Of a stretch of 64,000 bases of DNA, positions 45,361 through 58,230 are shown one piece after another (the first letter of the stretch is position 1; each line of letters begins with the position of its first letter). The notes beneath the pieces were generated by a model, which was given only the letters and a program-made list of their open reading frames with translations, ran no database searches and was not told where the DNA came from. The stretch is taken from assembly GCF_028583425.1 (NCBI RefSeq), contig NC_072795.1, positions 9,943,001-10,007,000 of the forward strand, given 5' to 3'. The position numbers and the translations under genes were made by a program. The DNA is from Eublepharis macularius (lineage: Eukaryota; Chordata; Lepidosauria; Squamata; Eublepharidae).

Positions 45361-46697
45361 ACAAGGAAAGGAGAAGAGGAAGGAGGGGTAGAGGAGAATG
45401 TCAGCTCTCTTTGGGATTGGCTGGAGTGCTCTTTGCTCCTCCCTTGCAACAATCTGATTGGAAGGGAGAAATTCAGTACAGATTCAAGTGAAATGCAAAC
45501 TCATGCTGCTTTATAGGTCAATGCCAGAACGTGGGGGGGGGGGGGACCCGTGGATTTAATGAGGAAGGAGTTTTGGGACTACCAAATACAGGACTAGTAT
45601 TTCCATTCTGGAGAGTCACAAATAAGACCTGGAAACAGTTATTTTCATTATTTGTAAGGCTCGTGATATTCATTATGCACACCCTTACTCAGTACTACAT
45701 TATTCACAAGATCATGATCTGGTAAGTCAGCATGCTCAATGAAAACTCTCTGAATCCACTCAGAAAGAGTATGAAGACACTCTTTTGCATGCGGTCTAAT
45801 GAAACGGAATGAACAACTGTGTGAAAGCCTCCAATTGATCAAGAAGAACTGGCCCAGATGCCTTTCCCTTCTCCATCTGTAACTGGAGAAAATCAGCCAG
45901 AGCAACCAAAGATATTATAGTTCCCTTATGAGGTCTAAAGACAAATTAAGAAACAAGTCAAGAGTAGATGTGCCTTGTTCTACTTTCCTTCCCCTGTCCT
46001 TACGACATCTTATTCTACCTTTGGACAGTTGGCCTTACCACCATCCCTTAGATTCTCATCATCTCCCAACTCCCCTTTGCCTAGCAAGGGACTCCTTCCC
46101 TCTTTTCCTTGCCTTTCTCTCCCACATTCCTTCCACATTATTGTCTCTCTTAGCGGGTGGCCCAAACTCTATCTTTCCTGGGAGGTTTTCCCTCCAACTA
46201 GCAACATAGAAGGAACACAATGATTTAGGTGACCATAACTGGACACAGTGATTTTTCATAGTGAATTGGATTGCCGCAGATAAATTCATAATTGTAGTAT
46301 ATTACTGAACTGCCTAGAATTGCTGTCTCTGTTTCAACTGCTTAAGGTTGATCTATTATTTGAAAGCTGCATCTCTCTCTCTCTCTCTCTCTCTCTTTTT
46401 GTTACTGTGTATATGGGTTAGGAAAATAAAGATGCCACTCAGATAAAAATGTGTCTCTCTCTTTCATTCTTCAGAGGCTTATCAAGACTTGCCACATTTG
46501 TGTATAGAAAGACTTCCAGATTCCCTGGGAGCAAGTGTCTATATGACCCACATTGCAGGCACACACGTATGTTCATACTGTCTCCTTTTAGTAATACTCT
46601 AAAGACTTCTAGTAATACTCTAAGACTTCTAAAATCCAGTAGAGAAATCTGAAAACCAATAGGATCCATTACTTTCCAGAGCTGCTTAGTAGCCTGC

Positions 46698-46728
<31 letters not shown>

Positions 46729-47149
46729 CAAACTCACCCATGTCTTCACCCGAGAATGATTTGACTGCTACAACTGTCTTAATTCAGACCCTCCACCACC
46801 ACCACCAGAGACCTGCACAGTACAGGAAAGCAGATCACTCATAAGATCTTTTTCATGCATAAAGCCCAGTACAAAGAATAGCTTATTCTTTGAAAAGAAT
46901 TGGGAAGTTCACTTCTTCATGAGTATTTGAGTATTCTACTGCTGCAGAATTTTGGATCAGGAACAATAAGTGGATATTGTACTTCTTTGGTTCTCAGAAA
47001 TAATAACTGCATGAGAGCACTGAACTGGCTGGCTTATTGTTATGTACCACCACTAGGGCAAAGGGTGTTCATCTATATTTATGTAAGCCTGTACTGGAAA
47101 AAGGGTTTGGGGCCTAGGATCTAGGTCTGATTAATAGACTGCAGGTACA
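45361..47149. other. Intergenic, no gene seen
   Basis: Only microsatellites and a poly-G run (45534-45545) stand out. Confidence 0.4.
46374..46396. repeat. (TC)n microsatellite
   Basis: A TC run in otherwise unannotated DNA. A (GA)n run lies at about 46701-46726. Confidence 0.9.
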
Positions 47150-48095
47150 TAGATAGACCAGACTAGTAGATAACTGAGCCGTACCTAGGGTTGTGTTAAT
47201 TTGCATGTTTAGCAAAGGATCATGGGACATGTGTATAAAAAAAGAGGTCACCATGACTGTGAGAGGGGGTATAATACAGGATTGGGCTAGCTGAAAAGAC
47301 AGGAGAGGAGGAATGCGGCCTTACATGGTAGCCGCACAGAGGCTTTGGCCGTAGGGCCGACGTTTACCTCCTCGGAAGGAGGAGGAGACAGAACCTTTTC
47401 CCGGCCATCTGGGTCTTTGCCTTGGGGGACGGAGTCAGAGCCGTTAGGCATCTCCGCCCCCTTGAGGCTCAGTTGCTCCGAGCAATCAGCCCACCCTCCT
47501 CTCCCTGTTTCAGTGCAGGATTAGCAGGTTGCTTTATTTGAGCAAGGTAGGAATTTTTTCCTGTTTTCCCTGATTGGCACAGGTGGGGAACAGGTTTTTT
47601 GCCTACCTTGTACTGAAGCAGAAGTTTGAGGCATTTTAGGTGTGGTGCCTTATAGGTTTCCCTTGGCAGGAGAAAGTCGGGGGAAAAGGAGCGGGCTGGT
47701 GAGCACCCCTTTGGCAATTCCCCATCGATGGAGAAATGGGGTCTCTCAGGAGGGATGGTATGCTTCATAGCTACCACCACCTGTGCAGACTGCCTCCAGG
47801 GAACCCCAGGTGCAAGTCCTTCCCTCATGCTGTACAGCTGAGGCTTTAGGAGCTTGAGGGGGGGAACCCTTTGCCTGGCCAGCCGGGCTGAGGCCATTCC
47901 ATGAATAGATCATGCCCAGGGCAGCGGGGCTCGCCCAGACAGGTCAACGCGGAGGTCAGACTTGACCCCATGGCTTGACCTGTACTGCCTAGTTTGCCTT
48001 TGCCGCAGTTTAGTATTGATGTTGTGTTTAATTAAGTGGCCATTTATACCAGTGCTCTGTGTCTGTCTCATTCTTCCAACTGGGGGGGGGGGCAA
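47150..48095 (+). mobile_element. Short Ngaro-related element
   Basis: From about 47660 to 48095 it follows the 3' end of the Ngaro element of this window (shared AGGAGAAAGTCGGGG, AAGTCCTTCCCTCATGCT, GGGCAGCGGGGCTCGCCCA) and shares its final TTCTTCC...GGGGGGGGCAAAG end. The upstream part is unlike the coding Ngaro and has a TATAAAAAA at 47232. It has no coding frame, so it is a non-autonomous or internally deleted relative. The left edge is uncertain. Confidence 0.6.
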
Positions 48096-48799
48096 AGCTG
48101 TTGCTGCTGTTTGGAAGGAGAAGCTTGTTTCCAAGCTTTGGAGCTAAGAACATCATATAGCTGAAACTACTGGCTGGAAGAACTGCAGTAGCTGGGAAGA
48201 ACTGAAGAAGCAAGAGCAGGAATTGTTGGCAGCTCAACTCATTGACTGCTTGAAACCAGCACTCTAGTACAGAGCTGCCCCACTTCATCTTGCTAGGAGA
48301 AAAGGGGAACTGCTCCTAGGGCAACAAGCAAGCCCCAGGATTCAGACAGCAACTTCACAAGAAGAGTCCTGCTGTGGCAAGGCCTGCTAGATATTTGGGA
48401 CGCTGTTCCAGGCAAAGCCTCTGGCCAAATCTACAGAACTGTCCACACACTTTACCAGGGGACTGTGGGTAGGACTGTGCTCTGGGACCACTGGTTACTG
48501 ATCCAGTATTAATAACTTTGGGAATGTTTTCATAGTTGTGTTAAAATAAATTGCATTTATATTTTGAATTGGTAAACATATTGAACCTGGTCCTTGGGAC
48601 TCTGGGGGTTACATTTATGAAAGATAGGTATTTTACCAGTGATTAGATCTTACTGTCAAAATACAACTGTAGCGCATTAATCAGCTGCTGAAGAAAGCAA
48701 CAGTCAACAATCCCAAAAAGTCCCTCTAGGTTAATAAGATCTACAGACCACACAAGATAATGAGAGTGTAGCTCTAATTACAAAGCAATCATTTCTAAG

Positions 48800-49560
48800 T
48801 GTCAGGTTGTTATACAGACACATGTCCACTTTCCTGTTTACCAACTTTCTACTACTGATGGGAAGAAGGTTTAACCCAGGAAGTGGGATACCTCCTGTTC
48901 TGGAGGGGGTTGTACTCCCTGTTAAGGAGCAAGTTCATAGCTTGAGGGTGCTGCTGGACTTAGGCCTTCTGTTGGATAAGCAATTGGCTGCATTGGCTAG
49001 GGGTGCCTTTCATCAGCTTGCACTGGTGAGCCAGCTGTGGTCCTTCCTGGGTGGGAAAGGTTGAGCCACTGTCATGCATGCCCTGGTGACATCTAGATTA
49101 GAGTACTGCAATGTGCAGCATGTGGGGCTGTCCTTGAAGACTGTCTGTAAACTATTGTTGGTACAGAATTGTGCAGCCGGAACATTTACTGGAGTGAGTT
49201 GTAAGGATCATATCTGTAAATTATAGTCGGTACAGAATCATACAGGCAGAATGTTGACTGGAGTGGGCCTTGTACCGTCTACACCAGCTTCTAATTTGCT
49301 CAATTCAAGGTGATGGTATTGTACTTTAAAGTTCTATACAACTTTGAGGCAGCGTACCTTAAGGAGCACCTTCTCCCATATGATTATATCCATCCAATCG
49401 CATCATCTTTGGAGTCTCGGCTTCATGTGCTTCTGGTGCTAGATGGGTGGCAACTCGAGAAAGGGCCTTCTCAGTCAATGGCACCAACGCTTTGCAACTT
49501 CCTCTCCAGGGACATTCAGCTGTCTCCGTCTATTGTTGTCTTCTGCTCCTGAATGAAGTT
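48800..49560 (+). mobile_element. CR1 LINE, C-terminal ORF2 part
   Basis: A decayed frame reads GVVLPVKEQVHSLRVLLD then LLDKQLAAL, HQLALVSQL and LDGWQLEK, the C-terminal reverse-transcriptase region of CR1. A short segment (about 49150-49265) appears twice. Confidence 0.75.
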
Positions 49561-49856
49561 GTTTTTGTTCTTTTTACAATTATTTTTACTTATTTGTGCA
49601 GAACACACACACACAAAAGGAAGAAACAAAAAACCCTGTCAAAGCTGTCAACTTCCAGGAAAATCTATGAACACATATTTGCTGACTGAATTTTCCTCTA
49701 CTCCTCCTTTATAATTTTACATCGCAGAATATCCAGAGCAGAGAGTAAAATGGAATTGAAATTAAGGAGAAATCAACAACCTTGCACATCCATTCACTGA
49801 AAATGTCAGCATGCGTCTGTTGCCACCACTGTGTTGTGTATCATTGGCCCTGTGCG

Positions 49857-49937
49857 GCATCCACATTCCAAAACTAGTTTGCAATGGTGCCTGCTGACTT
49901 CCTGTGCATTTAGCTGGGTCTATGGTGTATAAAAAGG
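49857..49937 (+). promoter_or_regulatory. Extra copy of the gene B promoter segment
   Basis: A 49-bp block starting CCACATTCCAAAACTAG at 49860 is identical to the gene B promoter block starting 50710. Both are followed by ATGGTGTATAAAAAGG, so the TATA box is duplicated too (49928-49935). This copy has 12 extra bases just before ATGGTG. No P450 first exon follows; a CR1 LINE tail starts about 30 bp downstream. Confidence 0.75.
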
Positions 49938-49964
49938 GTGCCAACATTGTGCATATAAGGCCCT

Positions 49965-50359
49965 GTGCAGACTGGGACCAGCATATCTACAGGACTGTCT
50001 CTCCCCATATATTCCCCGGAGGACACTCTGATCAGGGGACAAACAGCTGTTGGTGGTCCCTGGCCCCAAGGAGGCCTGCCTAGCCTCAACTAGAGCCAGG
50101 GCCTTTTTAGTCCTACTATCTTTCCATTGGGCCTGCAAGACAGAGTTGTTCCGCCAGGCATATTGCTGAGGCTGGGCCTCCACCAGCCTGAAAAAAGGGG
50201 TGTATATAATCTTATCCCTCCCTGTGAAAGCTGTCCACCATCCTGTTTTAAATGTGTATGGATTTTATTGTATTTTGTATTTTAACATGTTGTTATCTAC
50301 CCTGAGCCCACTCGCGGGGAGGGTGGAATAGAAATTTGAAATAAATAAATAAATAAATT
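49965..50359 (+). mobile_element. CR1 LINE 3' end between the two gene B promoter copies
   Basis: It carries GACTGTCTCTCCCCATAT, GTTCCGCCAGGCATATTG, CCTGAGCCCACTCGCGGGGA and an AAATAAATAAATAAATAA tail. Confidence 0.8.
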
Positions 50360-50764
50360 TGCAACAGTGTTTTATCAGGAAAAAACAAGGACCCAATTCC
50401 TGTAGAAGTTGAAGAAGTTGAGGAAAACAAGACTAACAGACATTGTCCAGATTTGCCATAGATAGTGTGAGGACGGAAGGCAGAAATAAAAGGGCAAACT
50501 ATATGCAATTCCAAAGGCATATATATATCATAAACACATAGCAATTTAATCTTTCAGCAAATACATGGAACAACATTGATACTTTACAGCCCTAGGTTGG
50601 GTTATATAGAACATTAGTATTAAACTCTCCCCCATAATTAATTGAGTAATCATATCGGGATTAAACATATTGATAATTACACATACTATGACAATACATG
50701 CCAGGATGACCACATTCCAAAACTAGTTTGCAATGGTGCCTGCTGACTTCCTGTGCATATGGTG

Positions 50765-50772
50765 TATAAAAA
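50765..50772 (+). promoter_or_regulatory. TATA box of CYP2 gene B
   Basis: TATAAAAA lies 130 bp upstream of the gene B ATG, in a flank partly alignable with gene A. Leader bases just before the ATG match those of A. Expected transcription start is near 50795 (inferred). Confidence 0.75.
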
Positions 50773-50894
50773 GGACGTCAATAGAAAACTGAGATAAGTG
50801 GCAACCATCGGGAAGGAAAGAAAAGCCACTAGAGGAAGAACATTCAGCCTATCCAGGTGAAAGATACAAAGACAGAGAAAAAGAAGCAAGGACA

Positions 50895-51065
50895 ATGTTG
50901 GGACTACAGGGAATTCTGATAGCCCTGCTGGCATGCCTCCTAATTCTGCACTTTCTGAAGCAGCTGTCGTCACGGAGGAATTACCCTCCTGGACCTCTCC
51001 GGCTGCCCATCATTGGAAGCGTTTGGCGGTTAGGCTTCAGGCTTTCCAAAGATCTTCTAATTCAG
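50895..51065 (+). CDS. CYP2-family cytochrome P450 gene B, exon 1
   Basis: This exon encodes 57 residues: MLGLQGILIALLACLLILHF forms the N-terminal ER membrane anchor, SSRRN is the basic stop-transfer, and YPPGPLRLPIIGS is the proline-rich hinge, followed by VWRLGFRLSKDLLIQ. It ends in phase 0 at a GTATGT donor. It aligns residue for residue with gene A exon 1, one codon shorter. No defect is seen. The predicted product is a microsomal heme monooxygenase using NADPH-P450 reductase. Substrate and subfamily cannot be told from exons 1-2. Confidence 0.88.
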
Positions 51066-51936
51066 GTATGTCATTCCATATAATTAATCCATGTAATAAA
51101 ATTAAGTGAGAACATTTTCAGTCATGTTTGCGCTAGGCTTACACAGGTTGCTTGACCGTCTTTGGTAGTCATGCATATGCCACATATGAGTCCTGCACCT
51201 GTACAGAGCTCACATAAAGAAAATTTTTAGAGATCTTGGCAAGAAGAGATGCTCTGACTTGTCTTCTCAAGAGGTTCTCTACATGTATTTTCTGGACAGT
51301 GGCTTCATGACCACCATGTGAATGCCCAGATCTAAGGAAGGGCACTTGCAAAGGCGAATGGTGGCTTGTCTGACCATGCAAATGAACAATGAATGATCAT
51401 CGATTCCACTTAAGCAACCTGGTTGCTTGCAAAAAAATCTTTGGGTTTTTTGTCTCTGAACAGTCTAACAAATCCAGTGGCCAATGAGCTACGTACCTGA
51501 TGGCAAGTGTCTAAAGAAAATGAGCACAGAAGAACTTATCTTCCAAAAGTAGCATCAGTTTAGTACATACATCACTAGGAACTTCTCAAAGGCTGAGGGT
51601 GTTGATCTAACAGCAGCTTTGCACTGATATGTAATAGAAACATTTCAGGAGAAAGTGGCAAAATCAGCCACCCCAATGTCCCTTTATACTACTAGCTGCT
51701 TGATAAGTTTATATAAGACTTTAATGAGAGATGTTTACAGCATTTGAAAGACACACTTATTTACAGGACTGGAATAGTAACGAACAAAATAATTGACCTT
51801 CTTGAAGACATGACACATTGGAGGTAAAATGCTAGTCCCGTATGCAACCCTCTAATATCCATCCATTTAGGAAAAAAGGAGGGGAAAATGCATCCATACC
51901 TAAATGGAAATCAAATCAAGACCTAGTTTGGTGTCA

Positions 51937-52190
51937 GAGCCAGTTTGGTGTAGTGGTTAAGAGCGCAGGACTTTAATCTGGAGAACCGGGTTTGATTCCT
52001 CACTCCTCCACTTGTAGCCAGCTGAGTGACCTTGGATCGGTCACAGCTTCTCGCTCTCTCAGCCACACCCACCTCGCAGGGTGTTTTGTTGTGGGGATAA
52101 TAATGACATACCTTGTAAACCACTCTGAGTGAGCGTTAAGTCATCCTGAATGGCGGTATATAAATCGAATTTTGTTATTATTATTAATAA
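51937..52190 (+). repeat. tRNA-derived SINE (gene B intron 1)
   Basis: A box TTGGTGTAGTGGTTAAGAGC, B box GGGTTTGATTCC, and an (ATT)n tail. Confidence 0.85.
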
Positions 52191-52664
52191 GGAGTTTCAG
52201 GTGCTATCTGAACAGCTAGAACGTGGTATGAGCTTGCAAGAGTCAGAGCTCCCTTCGCTTTGACAAAGGCACTTCTGTCTCTTGAAAGCTCTAGAGTAAA
52301 AGTCGTCCAGAGTAAAAGATCCAGTTGAGGTAAAAGTAACAATCATCTAGCAAGTATCCACCCAGGAACTCGTGTCATGATTCTATAAAGAAGCATACAT
52401 TATTATTAAGTGCCACATTAATCTCATTCCAGAGTCATTCCCATCCTTAATCTCATTCAAATGCTGCTTCAGCGCCTCCTAAACAGTCTCTACATCAGAG
52501 ATCCCCAACCTTTTTGAGCCTGCAGGCACCTTCGAAATGCTGAGATAGGGTAGTGGGTGCAACCAGAAATTGGCTGTCCCAAGAGGTAAAGCCAAACACA
52601 AAATGCCAGGGAGTGAATTCATGAACGATTCTAGTAGTAACGCTTTAACATTTCAGGTAGACAC

Positions 52665-53757
52665 TCTGGTACTTTTCGCACTCGGTTTTTAGAGCGCGTT
52701 TGTACCTGTTCCACATCCCATGTTTGCAAGGTTTTCACACTTAAAAGCAGTCATGGGATGCAGTCCCGCTTTTTGTCCGCTGTATCCCCAATTTTTCCCC
52801 CTGCGGACATACCCCAATGTTTTTTTTAAGTTCGCTGCTGACTGGCAGCTGGCCCGCATTTTACTAATGTGAACACTTTTGCCCCCTTTTTGCTTCTCTC
52901 CCCCCCTCTCCTTTTCCCTGGGAGCTGATTGGGTTGTGCAGAATTAACCACTCCCACCCTCCTCAGCTCTCTGAACTCCTTGTCCACCATTTTTTTTTAG
53001 AAAAGCGAGGTGAGGGTCATAAGGCTGCTGCTTCGTTGGTTTCCTTCCTCCCGGTATGCATGCTCTTTTATTTTTTTTCAAAAGCCAGGAATGATTCCTA
53101 AGCTTGCTGCTAATTCCCTGCTAGCTTTAAAAGCAAGGAAAGTGTTAAATCGCTGCTTTCTCCTTCCTCCCTTAGGGTATGCACACACATTCTTTTTTTT
53201 TTTTAAAGACAAGAATGGGTTGCAACGTTGTAATGTTCCTGCACTTTCTTCCTGGCTTTAAAAGCCAGGAAAGGATTAAACGGCTGCTTTTCCCTCCCTC
53301 CCAGGCATGTTTCAGACTTTGCCAAAGAGGGGGAAAAAACCCAAGCATTTTGCACAGCCCTTTGGAAACAAGCCTCTGCTTCCTGGGAGGAGACGAATCG
53401 GCAGCATTCCTGGCTTGATTTAAAAAAATAAGAGTGGTACATGTTTTCCCCCAGAACTCTGCCACCAATTGCCTCTCCAGTGGGCAGGGGACAGCCCAAT
53501 CAGCAAAAAGGGGGGAAGGGTTCCAACATTGCAACATTACTACGCATGCTCAATTTTTTTAAAAAAAGTGTAACATGAATTGCAAGGCCCCGAAAGCCCA
53601 AAATTGCACCGAGGTTTTGAAATGAAGCACAGACACCAAATTGAAATTGCAGTGGACAGTGTGAAATGAACAGGTGCAATGCCGAAGCCAGTGCGATCGG
53701 GGTGAATGCTCATAAATGGCGGTTTAAACCGTAAGTGTGAAAAGGGCCTCTGATTAA
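52665..53757. mobile_element. Non-autonomous DNA transposon with degenerate internal tandem repeats
   Basis: The left end CTGGTACTTTTCGCACTCGG pairs with the right end reading AAGTGTGAAAAGGGCCTCTG. Between 53024 and 53310 about three degenerate units share CTGCTTTCTCCTTCCTCCC, GGTATGCACACA and an AAAGCCAGGAA motif. 55640-56400 shows related motifs (ACTACGCATGCTC) and may be a second, more decayed copy. Confidence 0.45.
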
Positions 53758-53770
53758 CAGAATGTCTTTT

Positions 53771-54064
53771 AAACCTGGTGGAACTCTCTGTCTGAGGACA
53801 CTCGGGCCTGCCAGGATCTTGTATCATTTAGGTGGGCCTATAGGACAGAGATGTTCCGCCAGGCATATGGTGGAGGCTAATTTTAGCCCATCATTGCCGA
53901 GCCTTCCACTGGTCTCCCTCTACAAGGGGCATGGAGAGTCCACTCACGCTGTACTGCTGGGTACAGTATTTTACCTGTTGCTGTTTTTATGATTGATTTT
54001 AAGTTGTATTTTAATCAATGTTGTACCTCGCCCTGATCCCGCTTGTGGGGAGAGTGGGTTAAAA
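53771..54064 (+). mobile_element. CR1 LINE 3' end
   Basis: It carries CTGGTGGAACTCTCTGTCTG, GTTCCGCCAGGCATATGG and CGCCCTGATCCCGCTTGTGG. Confidence 0.75.
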
Positions 54065-54334
54065 ATAACATATTGTTCAAAAGTATTTTCTTGCATGTAC
54101 ACAGCTTACCTTCAAAAATGCAGTGAAGATGCTTGTGATGCAATGACAACTGCTGCTAAAGCAACTTAAGAAAAAAAAAATCTGCACAGCCAATCAGATC
54201 TCCAGTTGTCAATCAGAAATCCTGCTGGGCAAAAGCCCCTACTAAACAAATGGCACACACTGGGAAAGGGGTCAGGTGGGAGGCCTGGTGCCCATCGGCA
54301 CCACATTAGAGAACTCTGCTTTAAAAGCTAACTT

Positions 54335-54801
54335 TTATTTATTTATTTATTTATTTATTTATTCAATTTATTTATTTATTCAATTTATATACCGCCCATC
54401 CCCAGGGGCTCTGGGCGGTGAACAGTTAAAATCGATAAAAACAAAAACTAAAATCAATATACAAATAATAAAACAAATTAACAAGGTGCAGTGGTGGGGA
54501 GAACCTTCCCCGCCCCAAAGGCGGGAGGCCGACATGGCACCGCCCCCTTCAATCACCGAACGCCTGGCGGAACAGCTCTGTCTTACAGGCCCGGCGGAAC
54601 GATAATATGTCCCGCTGGGCCCGGGTTTCCATTGACAGAGCATTCCACCAGGCTGGGGCCAGGACTGAAAAGGCCCTGGCCCTGGTTGAAGCGAGGCGGG
54701 CTTCCTTAGGGCCGGGGACCACAAGTAAATATTTATTCGCTGATCGGAGCGATCTCCGGGGAACGTACAGGGAGAGGCGGGTCCCGAAGATATGCCGGTT
54801 T
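54335..54801 (-). mobile_element. CR1 LINE 3' end, well preserved
   Basis: Antisense CR1: TTTATTTATT repeats, TATACCGCCCATCCCCAGG, CGCCTGGCGGAACAGCTCTG and GAGCGATCTCCGGGGAACG. The higher GC and intact landmarks suggest it is younger than the other CR1 tails here. Confidence 0.8.
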
Positions 54802-57800
54802 TAAAAAGCACATAGCCTACAATCACTTGTTCTCAACCACACCCATCTCATACTAGTCTAGTAGATGTAAACAGATGTAACTACATCAAATAAGGGTCTA
54901 ACAAATATGCAAGTTTTCACATATCTCAGCATTTTTTGAAACCGAAGTATTAAGCACAATGGGACCCAATCTGTATTGTGATCAAAAGAAGAGGGGATTT
55001 AAACCTTACCTTCATGTCACTTCCTTATTCTGAAATAACCCTTGGGACTGATATTTGTCTTACTGGAGAGTATTAGATGTACCCCAATCAGCACAAACAA
55101 ATTTCCTAAGCAGCATTCCTAGGAGCCATTTCAAGTAGGGAACATGATGGGGGGGGGAAGCTTAATCCCCCTTCTCCTACCACTATCATCCCAATAAAAA
55201 TCTGATAAGTACGTTTTTTTAAAAAAAATACACATCTGGCTGGACCTTAATAATCAAACAAGATTAGCATCTTTGCAGCCTTGTGTAATGTATGGAGCAA
55301 TATGGCCTAGCAAATGTCACTGCATCATAACGTTGATTCTGACTAGCCTCTCTCCTTTCAGCAGATCCTCTGATAGAAAACAGGCAAATGTAGAACACAA
55401 TGTCTTCCAAAGAAGACGGAAGCTTTGCTGCCAGGAAATTGAAAGAACAGATATTTAAAGATAGGTGGAGCAAGCACGAAGCAAATAGCACAGGAACCTA
55501 ATGTCTTCTGACTGTTTGTGTGGCATAAGCTAGTATAAGGAGTAATGCAGTTTGGGTGTAGGTACAGCAATCACCAGCCATCTGTAACTATGAGAAATAG
55601 TGGGGTTAAAAAATGTTTAAATAAATAAACAAATCATACAAATCAATAGAAGGAAAATAAAACTCCTTCTAATTTATAAATTCTAAATCTAACAAATCTC
55701 CACCTAAATCTTGGCTAGCATGCAGTGAAGTTTACAGAGAAGTTTACAGTGAAGTTTACAGATCATAGTGCTATGTTCTCCTCTCTCAAACTGCTGTGGA
55801 AACCACTCCCTCCCTCTTCAGCTCTTCGAATTCCTATTCCACTTTTAAAAAAATTAAACAAATAGCAAACAACACTGTAACATTACTGCACTAATATTCA
55901 TATTTCTAAATTCTTAATCTAAAAAAACTCAACCGGCATACAGGGAAGTTCTCAGAGAAGGATAATAGCACTGCATCCTCCTCTCTCAGATGGCTGTGGA
56001 AACCGTTCCTTGCTCCCCACCTCTCACTGCATCTTTATATTTTCCCCTCTTTTGCATTAGGAGAAGCCTGAAACAAGCCTCATGCAAATGAGCATCCAAT
56101 CCCCCCCTTTTTAATTAGGGAAGAGTTGCAATGCTGTGAGACATTCCTACATTCTAACCCTTTAAGTACAATGTGTGTCCTGTTCTCTGATAGCAATCCA
56201 CATTCCCCACAGATTACTTCTTGGGCTTCCTTTTTGCCCCCTTTCTTTACAACCGGGGCTCATGTTTGAAAATTTTAAAAAATGGTGGGCACAAGACTAC
56301 CCAATCCGTGAATACAGGGACAGAGAGAAAAGTGGTAGTGAACAAACTGGCTCCAAAAATGCGATGTTACTACGCATGCTCTGAAATTAAACAAAAAAAT
56401 TATATCAGATTCAGCCCCCACAAAAGGCAGCTTGAAACAGATGCTTCTCAACACATTTGGACTACAACACCAGACAATAAATCACCTCATGGTCATACTG
56501 CGAAAAATGCGAGAAGCCCAAACTGATTCAGCACTGATTGGTGTGAATAATCAATAGTGTGGGCTTAATGTATGCCATGAGGAATGGGTCTCTGACCCAT
56601 TGATGCCGTTTTCCCCACAGGTTGATCAACTGAACCTCCTCGTGCTGTTACCTTTCTTGTAGTAGTCATTGTCAGTATATGGCAGCAAAGCACCTATGAA
56701 TTTACAGTCTCAGACTCTAATTGGTTTCACTTTTGACTTACTCCTTGTCAGCATAGCAACCAAGGTCACAGTTTCATGAAGATATCTCTTACCTTTAATT
56801 ATGCAGTCCTTTAGAGTAAACAGTGAAGTATTCCCACTGCAGTCTGCACTTTTTGAACAGCAAGTTTATCCCAAACATGTTTTCATCATAAGTAAAAAAA
56901 GATAGATCTTTAAAAGCTTGTTATCCTTTTTTTTCAACTCAGAACTTAGACTTTTTGCCAAAGTTCTTAGGTCAATAATAACAATAACAATAACAACAAC
57001 AATAAATATTGAAACATCTTTTTGTAATCCCCGAAAGTCGCAAAGGGAATCACTTCATTACTTTTGAGAAAATCTCTTCATTATTAAGATATTTATTCCC
57101 AGAAATCATAAAGAAATGAGGAGTAGATGACCTTAAAGTCCTTTAACGGACTTCCTACACAGCTCTGAATATAGATGGAATTCATGGGATTCCAACTGCT
57201 CAGTTCAGGAATTAAAACGCAGCAGTCTTTGCCTCTACAGCAAAATCTCCCCCCCCCCCAAAGCAGTCTTAGGAACACATGTGGGAAAATTAATGCTCTG
57301 TCCTTTGATCCAGGCAGATTAGCCAGTGGGAGATGTCAGCCCTCCATTTCCTCCTCACCAGAGGTCCCCCAGTGATCCCTGCTCAATGTCCAGATAAAGG
57401 CAAAAGGATACCAAGCTTGTTTACATGTCCAGTTGATTGTTAGCAGCTTCCCCTACTTTGTAGTGTGGTTCATACGGAGGCTGCCCCTTTGTTGTTCAGC
57501 AATGTCCAAATGAAGGGAACAGAGCCTCCCAAATCCCTAGCTGATCTGGCCTGGAGGAAAATTCCTTCCTGATCTGAAAATGCTGATTGGCATTACCCTG
57601 GGATGTAAGAAAGGGCCACAAGAGCTTCACAACAGCATCTCCCTTTTTATCCTTCCTTTCACAATCTGTCTAACTTCATACTGAGTCATAGAATCAGCAG
57701 TGCTGTCAGATATTATCAGATCATATTAATATATGATGTAATTGTATTGCCTGAGTAGATATGGGGAATGAATTGGCATCTGTGTGTGTTGGATATTTAG

Positions 57801-58230
57801 ATTTTTCCATCTTGAGGCAGGCAAGGATTTAAAATATTACAAAGACAATGTATTGTTCTTTCCTTCCTGGAGACCCTGCCATTCCAAATAGAACAATGGA
57901 ACAAATAGCAGCTTCCCAAATAAAACAGATCCCTCCTCTTTAAATTTTAAAATTTTAAATAAGAAGCTTAAAAACCTCTAACCAAAATCCTCAAGTATTT
58001 TTGGCATTCTCCTAAGACTTGTGCTTCTTCTAACCATGGGAAGGGGGGGAAGAAAAGGAAATGAATGGTGGAATAAACTCTGGTACTCTGAGTTGTCCTG
58101 CTTCAGCTGTCAATCTGCTCCGACTCTCTATGGCAACGTCACATGAACAGGATATGAGAGCAAAAGGTTCCAGACCCCAATCGGCCTGAAAGCTCACCAG
58201 GTGACCTTGGCCCAGTCATTCTGTCTCTCA
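54802..58230. other. Gene B intron 1, repeat-rich
   Basis: 55340-55440 aligns with gene A intron 1. 55640-56550 has a degenerate duplicate of about 250 bp (shared CTCCTCTCTCA, GCTGTGGAAACC). The rest is unassigned. Confidence 0.4.

Larger units (their letters stand above)
52496..54318. mobile_element. hAT-like transposon carrying nested inserts
   Basis: The left end CAGAGATCCCCAACC and right end CCACATTAGAGAACTCTG look like inverted termini of the family whose ends read CAGGGGTCCCCAAC. A clear 8-bp duplication is not seen, so the right edge is tentative. A second transposon (52665-53757) and a CR1 tail (53771-54064) lie inside. Confidence 0.5.

Noticed and set aside
46374-46726. TC and GA runs as a CRISPR-like or regulatory array
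   Set aside because: They are simple microsatellites without spacer-repeat structure.
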